64,000 bases of DNA, taken from contig NZ_CAJZCE010000004.1 of assembly GCF_914768025.1 (NCBI RefSeq), forward strand, positions 62,001 to 126,000. Direction: 5' to 3'. The notes beneath the pieces were generated by a model. That model made no database searches, was not told the origin of the DNA, and was given only the letters and a program-made list of their open reading frames with translations. This stretch comes from Snodgrassella gandavensis. GTDB lineage: Bacteria; Pseudomonadota; Gammaproteobacteria; Burkholderiales; Neisseriaceae. The translations under genes and the position numbers were made by a program. Position 1 is the stretch's first letter. Each line of letters starts with the position of its first letter. Shown in pieces: positions 1 to 8,800 of this stretch.

Positions 1-1128
1 CGCGGAGAAACAGACGTCGCCTTTTTGCGCAAACGCTTTGCCGCCTTGCAGCAATACCGCCTGTTTCAGGACATGCTCTATACCGAAGACAAAGACCAGA
101 TTAGCCAATGGGTACCCCTCATGATGCAGGGACGTGACAGCAGCGAACCCATTGCCGCTACCTGGTCAGACCTTGGTACCGACGTCAACTATGGCGCCTT
201 AAGCCGAATCCTCATCAACAACCTTATAAACGACGGCTGCAAGCTGCACCTGCAACACGAAGTTGTCGACCTCAGACAGCACAATGGCCGTTGGCATCTC
301 GACATCAAAAACCTCATCAACGGCACACATCAGCAGGTATCAGCCCGTTTTGTCTTTATCGGTGCCGGCGGTGGCTCCCTGCACCTATTACAAAAAAGCC
401 GTATCGAAGTTGGCAAAGGCTATGGCGGTTTCCCCGTATCCGGCCAGTGGCTCGTATGTAAAAATCCCGACGTCGTCGAGCAGCATAATGCCAAAGTCTA
501 TGGCAAAGCCTCCGTGGGCGCACCGCCCATGAGCGTGCCCCATCTCGACAAACGCGTCATCAACGGCGAAGACGCCTTACTCTTCGGCCCCTTTGCCGGC
601 TTTACCACCAAATTCCTCAAACGCGGATCCTTTCAAGACTTATTCAAAACCCTCAATTTCGCCAACATCCGCCCCATGCTCACCGTAGGCATACACAACT
701 ACGCCCTCGAACACTACCTCATTCAGCAGGTGCGATTAAGCTTTGCCGACCGCATGCAGGAATTACGTACCTTCTACCCCGAGGCACGCGATGAAGACTG
801 GCATCTGGCTATTGCAGGCAATCGCGTACAAGTAATCAAAAAAGATCCGCAAAAAGGTGGCGTCCTGCAATTTGGTACCGAGCTGGTAAAATCCACAGAC
901 GGCTCACTGGCTGCCTTATTAGGCGCCTCCCCAGGTGCCTCTACCTCAGTATCCATCATGCTCGAACTGCTCGAACACTGCTTCCCCGGCAAAGTCAGCA
1001 ACGAATGGGCACCAATACTGCACAAATGGATACCCAGCTATGGCCAGAAACTCGAACACAACCCCGCACTCGTGCAGCAAGTGCGCGACTGGACAAGCAA
1101 ATCCCTCGGTTTACACAGTTCAAAATAG
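1..1128 (+). CDS. mqo: Malate:quinone oxidoreductase, C-terminal part (5' end outside window)
   Basis: The frame is open from base 1, and the first codons (RGETDVAF...) already lie inside the Mqo protein, so the N-terminal FAD-binding part is outside the window. What remains is about 375 residues ending in TAG. Visible hallmarks are the second-half flavoprotein segment with the GAGGGSL turn, the FPVSGQWL stretch and the GASPGAST segment near the C-terminus, all typical of Mqo. The family is a peripheral membrane FAD enzyme that oxidises malate to oxaloacetate and passes electrons to quinone in the TCA cycle. A clear intrinsic terminator follows 40 bases after the stop, so transcription ends here. 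Third codon positions are C-rich, unlike the + strand genes further right. Confidence 0.93.
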   Translation, partial: RGETDVAFLRKRFAALQQYRLFQDMLYTEDKDQISQWVPLMMQGRDSSEPIAATWSDLGTDVNYGALSRILINNLINDGCKLHLQHEVVDLRQHNGRWHLDIKNLINGTHQQVSARFVFIGAGGGSLHLLQKSRIEVGKGYGGFPVSGQWLVCKNPDVVEQHNAKVYGKASVGAPPMSVPHLDKRVINGEDALLFGPFAGFTTKFLKRGSFQDLFKTLNFANIRPMLTVGIHNYALEHYLIQQVRLSFADRMQELRTFYPEARDEDWHLAIAGNRVQVIKKDPQKGGVLQFGTELVKSTDGSLAALLGASPGASTSVSIMLELLEHCFPGKVSNEWAPILHKWIPSYGQKLEHNPALVQQVRDWTSKSLGLHSSK

Positions 1129-1167
1129 CAAACACATAACATCAACTACCATAGCCATCACAGCCTT

Positions 1168-1197
1168 ACCAAATTCATACCGAATTTGGTTTTTTTT
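1168..1197 (+). terminator. Intrinsic terminator of mqo
   Basis: A perfect 9-bp stem (ACCAAATTC / GAATTTGGT) with a 5-base loop is followed by an uninterrupted run of eight Ts. It lies 39 bases after the mqo stop codon. Confidence 0.9.
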
Positions 1198-1865
1198 ATC
1201 CCAGCCAGAAATGGCCACCTAAACCAGCCGCAAACACCATCCACATATCAATCATCACAACCTACTGTCGTAATCATCCAACACAAAACACTGATAAAAA
1301 CCACAACAAAAGCCTAAAATATAAAAAAACTTGCTATATTTAGTAAACTTATTTAATATAAAGATAAATAACATAGACTTACAAATGCAATAATTGATAC
1401 CTATAATCCGTAGCAATTGACGCCGCTGCCATCTTAACGATGTCACGGCGTTATTTTTATCAACACACCGGTTCCATAGCATCACCGCACCAACAATCCT
1501 GCCCCCATAGCAAATTAACCGCATCATCCAGCTACAACTTAACCAAAATAATTCCCCATCCGCCTTATAGTATCAATACCTTAACCCCACAATCATCGCC
1601 CATTAGCCAAAACATCCCCGCATACTACAAATTAAACCCAAAATCAGCCAAAACACCCACCACCCACAGCATCAGCATTAATACCATCTAAACATATAAA
1701 ACCATTATCTTTCCCAGCAACAATCCAATAAACACCAACATATTAATAATTCACACCAAGCCCGGCTGGCAAACCAAAAGTACCCAATCAACCACACAAA
1801 AAAGCATCAGCAATAAAAACATTAATTCACAATAGTGAAGAAAACACATAATAGAAAATAGATAA
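1198..1865. other. Intergenic stretch with no recognisable gene
   Basis: About 670 bases that are strongly A/C-rich on the + strand. The open frames here are short, lack a ribosome binding site and encode low-complexity S/T/P/I-rich peptides. I see no gene, RNA or repeat. Confidence 0.6.
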
Positions 1866-2110
1866 CCCTAGCAACCAACAGCACCAAAACAGACAGCAAA
1901 GCTAGCCATACGATTATTATCAGCCCCAGCCCTAAGCTCATAGCTTGGCCTAACCGCCGGCAACAACAAATCCCGTATCGCCCCAGTCGAAGACAACAAT
2001 GAAAATATAGCCGGCAGTCCGATTAAAAGAGGCTGTATTCCCAGTACTAACAACATCAATCATGACAAAGAGACTAAAACCCCACTGGCGGCAGTATCTG
2101 CCAGCCAAAA
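1866..2110 (+). pseudogene. Decayed remnant of a DUF3304-like (Tli1-type) immunity lipoprotein gene
   Basis: This stretch aligns base by base with the 5' third of the intact lipoprotein genes nearby. The segment around 1943-2050 keeps recognisable pieces of the coding sequence for the SCS lipobox region, SGKNKS, APVE, the ENI motif and GGCIP. It has no start codon, several indels and stops, and then an internal deletion jumping to the segment equivalent to YLPAK (near 2095-2105). Immediately afterwards comes the same 178-base leader that precedes the next intact copies, so this was once the first unit of the upstream cluster. It is a dead copy showing gene loss in the array. Confidence is high for homology, lower for exact ends. 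Confidence 0.75.
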
Positions 2111-2114
2111 TCAA

Positions 2115-2292
2115 GAAACTGTACCCCCGCTTATAATCGGATAAAATATTGATATATAATTAACATCAAGAAAATAGTTAGCACCTGAAACTAGCAAGCG
2201 GTAGCGTCACTACAGAGCGATACAATAAATTAATCAGCAAACAGCACCCATAAAAATAAGCCCAATATCACCCCCGCGTAAAGGAGCAACCC
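2115..2292 (+). promoter_or_regulatory. Repeated leader/promoter region of an immunity gene (copy 1)
   Basis: This 178-base segment ends directly at the start codon and is repeated almost identically (about two differences) at 3419-3596. It contains an AT-rich core with TATAAT at 2132-2137 and again at 2155-2160, which would suit a -10 element, but I see no convincing -35. It ends with a strong ribosome binding site, AAGGAG, eight bases before the ATG. A shorter related core with the same TAAAATATTGATATATAAT string precedes most other copies of the family. Confidence 0.6.
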
Positions 2293-3075
2293 ATGTCTGA
2301 ACCATCCCCGGCAACCATACCGAAACTAGTAAAGCTAACCAGCTTATTGCTGGCCGTCACTGCCCTCAGCTCATGTAGCGGCGGCTTTGAGCCATTTATT
2401 GGCGTAACCTCCGGCAAAAACAAATCCTATGCCGCCCCAGTTGAAGCACTCGTATACAACTATGAAAATATCTCTGGTGGTTCGATAAATGGCGGCTGTA
2501 TTCCGAATACACCGGGCGTGGATGATTATGAAGTGGGTAAAAAACGCTATGGCGGCGGCTCTACCTGTGGCGCTGCCTATCTGCCGGCCAAATGGAAACC
2601 GGGCATGACTGCGCGGATTTATTGGCGGGTGTTACCTTATCCTGGTTGGCATGCGAGGGGATTAAATTTACCAGGGGTTAATGTTGATGAGAATGAGCGA
2701 GCAATTATTCAGCAATATAGCGAGAATCATTCCGCAGTGATACCTTTACCCCCCCCTCCAGCATTTGCTGGCGATGATTTTGGCAAGGTAAGAAATATTA
2801 CTGTTCATTTTCTGGCGTGTAATCAGATTTTTATTGATTATGGTACCAGACAGGAAAATGCCCCTGAAGTAGTAAAAAAACAGTTTGAACTGTTTGCCAA
2901 AAGCCAGAAACTCTGTACCCCGCGCCCATCGATTAAATCCATGGCCGATTATCGGCGCAATAAAGCCAAGCTGGATGCAATAAAGAAAGAACGCGAAAAT
3001 ATTCCACAAGTAATCCTGCCTGAATATATTCAGGAGTTGCAGCAGCAGGGCAAATTCCCCGTACCCAGCAAATAA
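2293..3075 (+). CDS. DUF3304-like lipoprotein, putative Tli1-type T6SS immunity protein (copy A)
   Basis: A 260-residue exported lipoprotein with an N-terminal hydrophobic stretch and lipobox LSSC, so the lipidated Cys is residue 28. The +2 residue is Ser, which favours outer-membrane retention facing the periplasm. Conserved family features are SGKNKSYAAPVE, GGCIPN, GGGSTCGAAYLP, KWKPGMTARIYW, a proline linker PLPPPP, GDDFGKV, FLACNQ and a charged C-terminal helix beginning KSMADYRRNKAK. Four further Cys are conserved. The family, as I recognise it, is DUF3304, known as the periplasmic partner of DUF2235/Tle1 phospholipase effectors; neutralising the effector encoded at 5816 is inferred. The 3' variable patch is of the RQEN type. 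A run of eight C lies inside the gene at 2749-2756. Confidence 0.8.
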   Translation: MSEPSPATIPKLVKLTSLLLAVTALSSCSGGFEPFIGVTSGKNKSYAAPVEALVYNYENISGGSINGGCIPNTPGVDDYEVGKKRYGGGSTCGAAYLPAKWKPGMTARIYWRVLPYPGWHARGLNLPGVNVDENERAIIQQYSENHSAVIPLPPPPAFAGDDFGKVRNITVHFLACNQIFIDYGTRQENAPEVVKKQFELFAKSQKLCTPRPSIKSMADYRRNKAKLDAIKKERENIPQVILPEYIQELQQQGKFPVPSK

Positions 3076-3159
3076 GCTATTTCTCTTTTTACCGTAGCCA
3101 TACTGCCCATATTGCGGGCACGGCTGTTATTGCTGCGCTATCGCGTATCTTTTACCAAT

Positions 3160-3371
3160 ATCTGCCGGCGATGCTTTTAGCAAAGTCGGATATCACCGTC
3201 CATTTTCTGGCCTGCAATCAGCTCTACATTACTTATGGCACAGTAGAAGAGGGTAGAAATATCCACATACATTACAAGCAGGCTGCCAAAGGCCAATTGT
3301 TCCGTCCCAAACCAATTTCAGGCCTCAATACGCCATATCGTAGTGCAAACCAGCCAAGATACACAGCATAA
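3160..3371 (+). pseudogene. 3' fragment of an immunity gene fused to array spacer sequence
   Basis: Starting around 3160 the sequence matches the second half of the lipoprotein genes (equivalent of GDDFGKV, then TVHFLACNQLYITYGTVEEG). After the HYK segment it switches directly into DNA that elsewhere lies in the spacer between downstream copies (the block at about 11300-11385, with CCAATTGTTCCG and the run ending CAGCATAATACC). There is no signal peptide and no ribosome binding site, so it is a truncated copy made by deletion between a gene and a spacer. Its patch type is VEEG, like the next intact copy. Confidence 0.75.
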
Positions 3372-3418
3372 TACCCACGTCCGCCTATTGGCCTAAATAG
3401 CATATACGCATCAGTCAG

Positions 3419-3596
3419 GAAACTGTACCCCCGCTTATAATCGGATAAAATATTGATATATAATTAACATCAAGAAAATAGTTAGCAACTGAAACTAGCA
3501 AGCGGTAGCGTCACTACAGAGCGATACAATAAATTAACCAGCAAACAGCACCCATAAAAATAAGCCCAATATCACCCCCGCGTAAAGGAGCAACCC
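3419..3596 (+). repeat. Second copy of the 178-base immunity-gene leader
   Basis: Nearly identical to 2115-2292 (for example AGCACCTGAA there, AGCAACTGAA here) and, like it, abuts the ATG of an immunity gene. It contains the TATAAT-bearing AT-rich core (3459-3464) and the AAGGAG ribosome binding site. The near identity in a non-coding stretch points to recent duplication or gene conversion. Confidence 0.8.
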
Positions 3597-4373
3597 ATGT
3601 CTGAACTATCCTCGGCAACCATACCGAAACTAGTAAAGCTAACCAGCTTATTGCTGGCCACCACCGCCCTCAGCGCATGTAGTGGCGGCTTTGAGCCATT
3701 TGTTGGCGTTACCTCCGGCAAAAACAAATCCTATGCCGCCCCAGTAGAAGCGCTCGAATACAATTATGAAAATATGTCGGGTGGTTCGATAAATGGCGGC
3801 TGTATTCCCAAAACACCGGGCGTGGATGATTATGAAGTGGGTAAAAAACGCTATGGCGGCGGTTCCACCTGTGGCGCCGCCTATCTGCCGGCCAAATGGA
3901 AACCGGGCATGACTGCGCGGATTTATTGGCGGGTGTTACCTTATCCTGGTTGGCATGCCAGAGGCTTAAATGTTCCCGGTATGGTCAGAGATCGTAATGA
4001 ATTGGCTATTATCGATCAATATGATGAAAATTATTCCGCAGTCATCCCTTTACCTCCACCCCCTCCATCGGCTGGTGATGATTTTGGCAAGGTAAGAAAT
4101 ATTACCGTCCATTTTCTGGCCTGCAATCAGCTCTACATTACCTATGGCATGGTAGAAGAGGGCAGAAATACCCCCATGCATTACAAGCTGTTTGCCAAAA
4201 GCCAGAAACTCTGTACCCCGCGCCCATCGATTAAATCCATGGCCGATTATCGGCGCAATAAAGCCAAGTTGGATGCAATAAAGAAAGAACGCGAAAATAT
4301 TCCGCAGGTAATCCTGCCCGAATATATTCAGGAATTACAGCAGCAGGGCAAATTACCTGTGTCTACTAAATAA
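3597..4373 (+). CDS. DUF3304-like lipoprotein, putative Tli1-type immunity protein (copy B)
   Basis: A 258-residue paralogue of copy A with lipobox LSAC (Cys28) and the same conserved skeleton (SGKNKSYAAPVE, GGCIPK, GGGSTCGAAYLP, GDDFGKV, FLACNQ, KLCTPRP). It differs mainly in the middle (GMVRDRNELAIIDQY) and in the 3' patch, which is of the VEEG/MHYK type. Its proline linker is PPPPPS and the poly-C run is interrupted by synonymous Ts and an A, unlike copy A. The N-terminal half and the PGWHARGLN segment are shared with copies A and C only, which marks the upstream sub-cluster. The role as periplasmic immunity lipoprotein is inferred from family and from the adjacent effector. Confidence 0.8.
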   Translation: MSELSSATIPKLVKLTSLLLATTALSACSGGFEPFVGVTSGKNKSYAAPVEALEYNYENMSGGSINGGCIPKTPGVDDYEVGKKRYGGGSTCGAAYLPAKWKPGMTARIYWRVLPYPGWHARGLNVPGMVRDRNELAIIDQYDENYSAVIPLPPPPPSAGDDFGKVRNITVHFLACNQLYITYGMVEEGRNTPMHYKLFAKSQKLCTPRPSIKSMADYRRNKAKLDAIKKERENIPQVILPEYIQELQQQGKLPVSTK

Positions 4374-4715
4374 GCTTTTATTGCGTTTTTTGTGGCCGCC
4401 ACCAGCACCAATACAACGACTTTTACCACACACCAGCAAAATAGAATAATCGCTCACCACACAGTAGCCATCATACATCGCTCAAGCCCTAAGTACACCA
4501 CGCTGGCCATAAATAGCCGCAATCCCTGAAAAATATTCTGCACAAACGCTTAAAATTGAGTAAAATATTGAAATATAAATAAAAGTAAGGAAGAGGCTAT
4601 AAACTGAAAATATAAAAAAGCAATAGCATCACAACCGAACATTAAAAAATAAAGTACACCAGTAAATAACATCATAAAAATAATCAACTTATCACCCTGA
4701 ATGAAAGAGATATCT
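4374..4715 (+). other. Diverged leader of immunity copy C
   Basis: No gene. A diverged form of the common AT-rich core (GAGTAAAATATTGAAATATAAAT near 4558) is present, but the rest does not match the 178-base leader and the strong AAGGAG is replaced by a weaker AAAGAGA just before the start. Copy C may therefore be expressed at a different level. Confidence 0.5.
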
Positions 4716-5498
4716 ATGCCTGCACAATCCCCGGCAACCATACCGAAACTAGTAAAGCTAACCAGCTTATTGCTGGCCACCACCGCCCTCAGCTCATGTA
4801 GCGGCGGCTTTGAGCCATTTGTTGGCGTAACCTCCGGCAAAAACAAATCCTATGCCGCCCCGGTAGAAGCGCTCGAATACAATTATGAAAATATGGCTGG
4901 CGGTTCGATTAATGGCGGCTGTATTCCCAAAACACCGGGCGTGGATGATTATGAAGTGGGTAAAAAACGCTATGGTGGCGGCTCCACCTGTGGCGCTGCC
5001 TATCTGCCCGCCAAATGGAAACCGGGCATGACTGCACGGATTTATTGGAAGGTCTATCCTTATCCCGGCTGGCGTGCGCGAGGATTGAATTTGCCGGGAG
5101 TTGTTGTAGATCGTAAAGAATCAGCTATTATCGACCAATATGATGAAAATTATTCCGCAGTCGTACCTTTACCCCCCCCTCCACCGTCGATGGGGGATGA
5201 TTTTGGCAAGGTAAGTAATATTACCGTCCATTTTCTGGCCTGCAATCAGATATATATTGATTATGGCACTTTGGAAGATGATTCACGCGAATCAGTAAAA
5301 AAACAGTTTGCCCTATATGCTAAAAGCCAGAAACTCTGTACCCCGCGCCCTTCCATTAAATCCATGGCCGATTATCGGCGCAATAAAGCCAAGCTGGATG
5401 CAATAAAGAAAGAACGCGAAAATATTCCGCAGGTAATCCTGCCCGAATATATTCAGGAATTGCAGCAGCAGGGCAAATTCCCCGTACCCAGCAAATAA
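4716..5498 (+). CDS. DUF3304-like lipoprotein, putative Tli1-type immunity protein (copy C)
   Basis: I place the start at the ATG at 4716 (MPAQSPATIPK), which aligns with the other copies; an in-frame ATG at 4701 would add five residues. The lipobox is LSSC and the conserved skeleton is intact. The central segment resembles copies A and B (PGWRARGLN), while the 3' patch is of the LEDDSRESVKK type with SMGDDFGKVSN before it, a combination seen again only in copy F at 12850. A run of eight C occurs at 5172-5179 in the proline linker. This is the last immunity gene before the effector, 317 bases upstream of its start. Confidence 0.8.
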   Translation: MPAQSPATIPKLVKLTSLLLATTALSSCSGGFEPFVGVTSGKNKSYAAPVEALEYNYENMAGGSINGGCIPKTPGVDDYEVGKKRYGGGSTCGAAYLPAKWKPGMTARIYWKVYPYPGWRARGLNLPGVVVDRKESAIIDQYDENYSAVVPLPPPPPSMGDDFGKVSNITVHFLACNQIYIDYGTLEDDSRESVKKQFALYAKSQKLCTPRPSIKSMADYRRNKAKLDAIKKERENIPQVILPEYIQELQQQGKFPVPSK

Positions 5499-5559
5499 GC
5501 TATTTCTCTTTTTACAGCGGCCGTACCGCTATATTGCAGGCACGGCTGTTATAGCTGCG

Positions 5560-5584
5560 CTATCGGCTATCGGCTATCGGCTAT
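5560..5584 (+). repeat. Short tandem repeat of the 7-mer CTATCGG
   Basis: Three full copies and a partial fourth of CTATCGG in the region between immunity copy C and the effector. The unit occurs about once at the equivalent place after copy A (near 3136), so it has expanded here. A 7-base unit upstream of a promoter could change spacing by slippage. Confidence 0.75.
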
Positions 5585-5765
5585 ACATATGTAAGCAAAA
5601 ATACAAATTTGTATAAAATATGTTAATATACCCTGATGACAACTGTATCTAAAGCATTGGCTTAGCAGCCATATCTGGCTGAAATTCCACGGGCAGGCGG
5701 GCACTGTGCGCAACTGGCTATGCCGGCAAAACACCGTTATTACCTGCCTGCTTGTAGTGCCGCTC

Positions 5766-5787
5766 GCCGGCTGCCCGGCTTTTTTTG
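5766..5787 (+). terminator. Intrinsic terminator-like hairpin just upstream of the effector gene
   Basis: The stem GCCGG / CCGGC with a 4-base loop is followed by seven or eight Ts. It ends only about 28 bases before the effector ATG. It would stop read-through from the immunity genes, or attenuate the effector transcript. TATAAA at 5788-5793 immediately after the T run could be a -10 element for a short leader, but no good -35 is visible. Confidence 0.65.
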
Positions 5788-5815
5788 TATAAATGAGTGA
5801 AAGAGGAAGCTCGCC

Positions 5816-8800
5816 ATGGCTGAACAAGACGATAATAACAAACCAGTACCGCCGGCTGCGGCCGATAAACCGGCAGCGGATACCAAGCCGGGCGCTCCCG
5901 CCGGCAAACCGGCAGCCGGGCTCAAGTCCTCGCCCAATAATCCGCATAACCACACCATCAGCCTTGATGGCATTACTGCCGGCCATAAAGTAGAGCAGAA
6001 TGATTATGGCATTTATGATAATGCCCAGGCCGCCGATGCTGCCAATCGCCCCCCCGCCGCCAGCCCCAAAAAACCAGACTCGGCCAAAAAAAAGCCGGCG
6101 CCCCCCGCTGGCCAGCAGCCGGGTAAAAACACGCCGCCAACCATACCCGATTTGCCTGCCGCGCCACCAATAGCAACTTTGGAAACAAAGTTTAAAGAGC
6201 TGGCTGCGCCATATATGCCGGCCATCAAGCCAGTTGAATTTCAATGGCCGGGCATACTCAAGCCGGATGAATTTCCCACCGCTGCCGGTGGCCGCCTGCC
6301 GGCATCCATCAATAGCATTCACGACAATCGCAAAGACAACCATTTTATCGACCGCACCAAGGCTAAGCCTTGCCAGAAAATACTCAAAATCAGCTTCTTC
6401 TTTGATGGTACCAACAACCACGAAAAAGCCGATAGCGTGGTCTCCGGTGCCACTCCGCCTACTGCCGAGCAGCTTGATCCGCTCCAGCACGCCGCCGCTC
6501 AGCAGGCCAAGCTGATACCGGCCTACACCTATCCGCGTACCACCAATGTGGCGCGCCTCTATCATGCCTGCATGGGTGCTGGTGGCCGGCCGGGCGATAA
6601 TAATCGTGACGAGGTAATGATTGAAAACGGCTGGTTTAAACATTATATTCAGGGCGTCGGTACCCGCTTTGAGGAAATCGGCGATGATAATCCAAAAATG
6701 CTTGGCGAAGCGTTGGCTAAATATGGTCAGGCGCGTATTAACTGGGCTTTAACCCGCATCTGCGATAGCTTGGGTATTTGCAAACTATTTAATGAGAAAG
6801 ATTTATCTTTAGCTGCCGCGCAGAAAATGGTCAAAGGCATGGATTGCCGTATCGGGCGTAAAGTGCAGTTGGATAGCTTTCTTAATACCTTGCAGCGCCC
6901 CAGCTCCGCTCCCTTGCCCATAGCCATCAAGCTGTATGTGGTTGGTTTTTCCCGTGGCGCCGCCGAAGCGCGTACCTTTATCAACTGGCTGCTTGATTAC
7001 CTGCTCGACCGCGACGAAAATGCCGCCGCCCGCGCTCAATTAGAGCAGTTACAGGCGCAGCAGGCGCAGGCGCGCATCAATCAGCGGCAGGACAATCGTG
7101 CTGTGGCCGCCGCCGCTGCTGAAGCCGCAGCAGAGGCCAAGCAGGATGCAGCAGATAACGACAAACAGCCAGCCGCTGCTGCGCCTGCCAGCCCGGTAAA
7201 CAGTGCTGCCGATAAGGCCGCCATCCAGCGTGTACAGGCGCAGGCGGCCGCCATGCGTTCTGCCGCCCCCAAAACAGCGCCCCAAGATAAAGCCGCTACT
7301 GCCCCCGATGGCGAGCAGCCTTATCAGGGTATTGAGCTTAAACTGCTTGGTATTCCCATCTATATCGAAATGTGTGGCCTGTTTGATACCGTGGCCACTG
7401 TAGGTATGTCGCCGCTGGTGGCCATGGTTACCGGCCACTGCTCCTGGGCTCACCGTACCATGTCCCTACAGCGCGCTGGCAGCGCCGGTTTTGTTAAAAA
7501 CTGCTACCAGTTTGTTTCTGCCCATGAGCAGCGCAAAAGCTTTTCCGTTGACAGCATCTGCGTCGATGGCGGCTATCCCAAGGGCAATTTTAAGGAATAT
7601 GTCTATCCAGGCGTGCACTCCGATATCGGTGGCGGCTATCCGCCCGGCGAGCAGTTTAAAAGCAACTACGGTATGGGATATGTACTGGCACAGATTACCC
7701 TGCATGATATGTATGCACGTTGCTGGCAGCATGGCATGCCTTTGCAAGTTTTACCTGACCATCCAAAATTAGCAAAGGATATAAAAAAGCAATCACGTTT
7801 TAAATTACAACAATATGAAATAATGGATCAGGTTACTGCGAGAGAATTTGACGTACAATCTGAAATGGTTGAACTTTTCAATGGCTGGCTGAAAACGCTG
7901 GAAACCAGTAATATCAGTACCGCGCTGCAAAAACAGATTCACCATTTCACCGCCTACCGCATTTTGCGCTGGGTACGCTCCGGTATTGCTGGCTATGCGA
8001 GCTATCTAGGCTTGCCGCTTACTGCGGATGGCAGTGTGGGCGAAAAAGAAAATAAAGACACCAAAAAAAGCCGCACCAAGCTGATTGGGCAGGGGCGCAA
8101 AGAGGCCAACGAAGCCGGTAAGGGCAATCTGCCGGATACCCGCGTGGTGGATAATGATGAGCTGTGGCAACAGGCCGGGCTTGACAGCATCTCCAAAGCC
8201 GAGCGCAGCAAATTTCTCGACGGCATCATCAATAAAAATTATGTAGCCGGCAACGATGGCTGGGATTTAATCGAAGGCGCCAAGGAATTCAAGGCCGATT
8301 ATCTGCATGAATTCCATCTGGAAAACATCCTGTCGGCCGGCTTTCTGGTTTCCACCACATTTGCCGGCAGCATGTATATGCTCAATAACGACGACGAAGC
8401 CGCCGAATATCAGGATATCCACAATAATGGCGATACCCTGTATTTCGGCACTGATCCTGCCAAGCTCAAAACGCCGGAGCCACCAGCCAATCCGCTGCCC
8501 ATTCCGCCACTGGCTCACACCTTTGTGGAGCAGCGGCATCCGGCCGGCGCGGCGGGCGACAAAGAGCGTAGCCAGCCGTGGGAATTTTCATCATATGAAA
8601 TCAGAGATATGTGGGCGAATGCCGATAAAGGCTCCCTGATTAGTGGTGCAATGCTCAACATACTGCGCCAGCGCTATCAGCACATGCTCGGTGCCGATCT
8701 GCTAGCCAACACCGCCAAAGACATCTGGCGGCGCCTTCAGCAGGCTGATATGCGCGACAGAGTGGTCTTGCAGCAACGCCTGAAAATCCATGCAGAAAAA

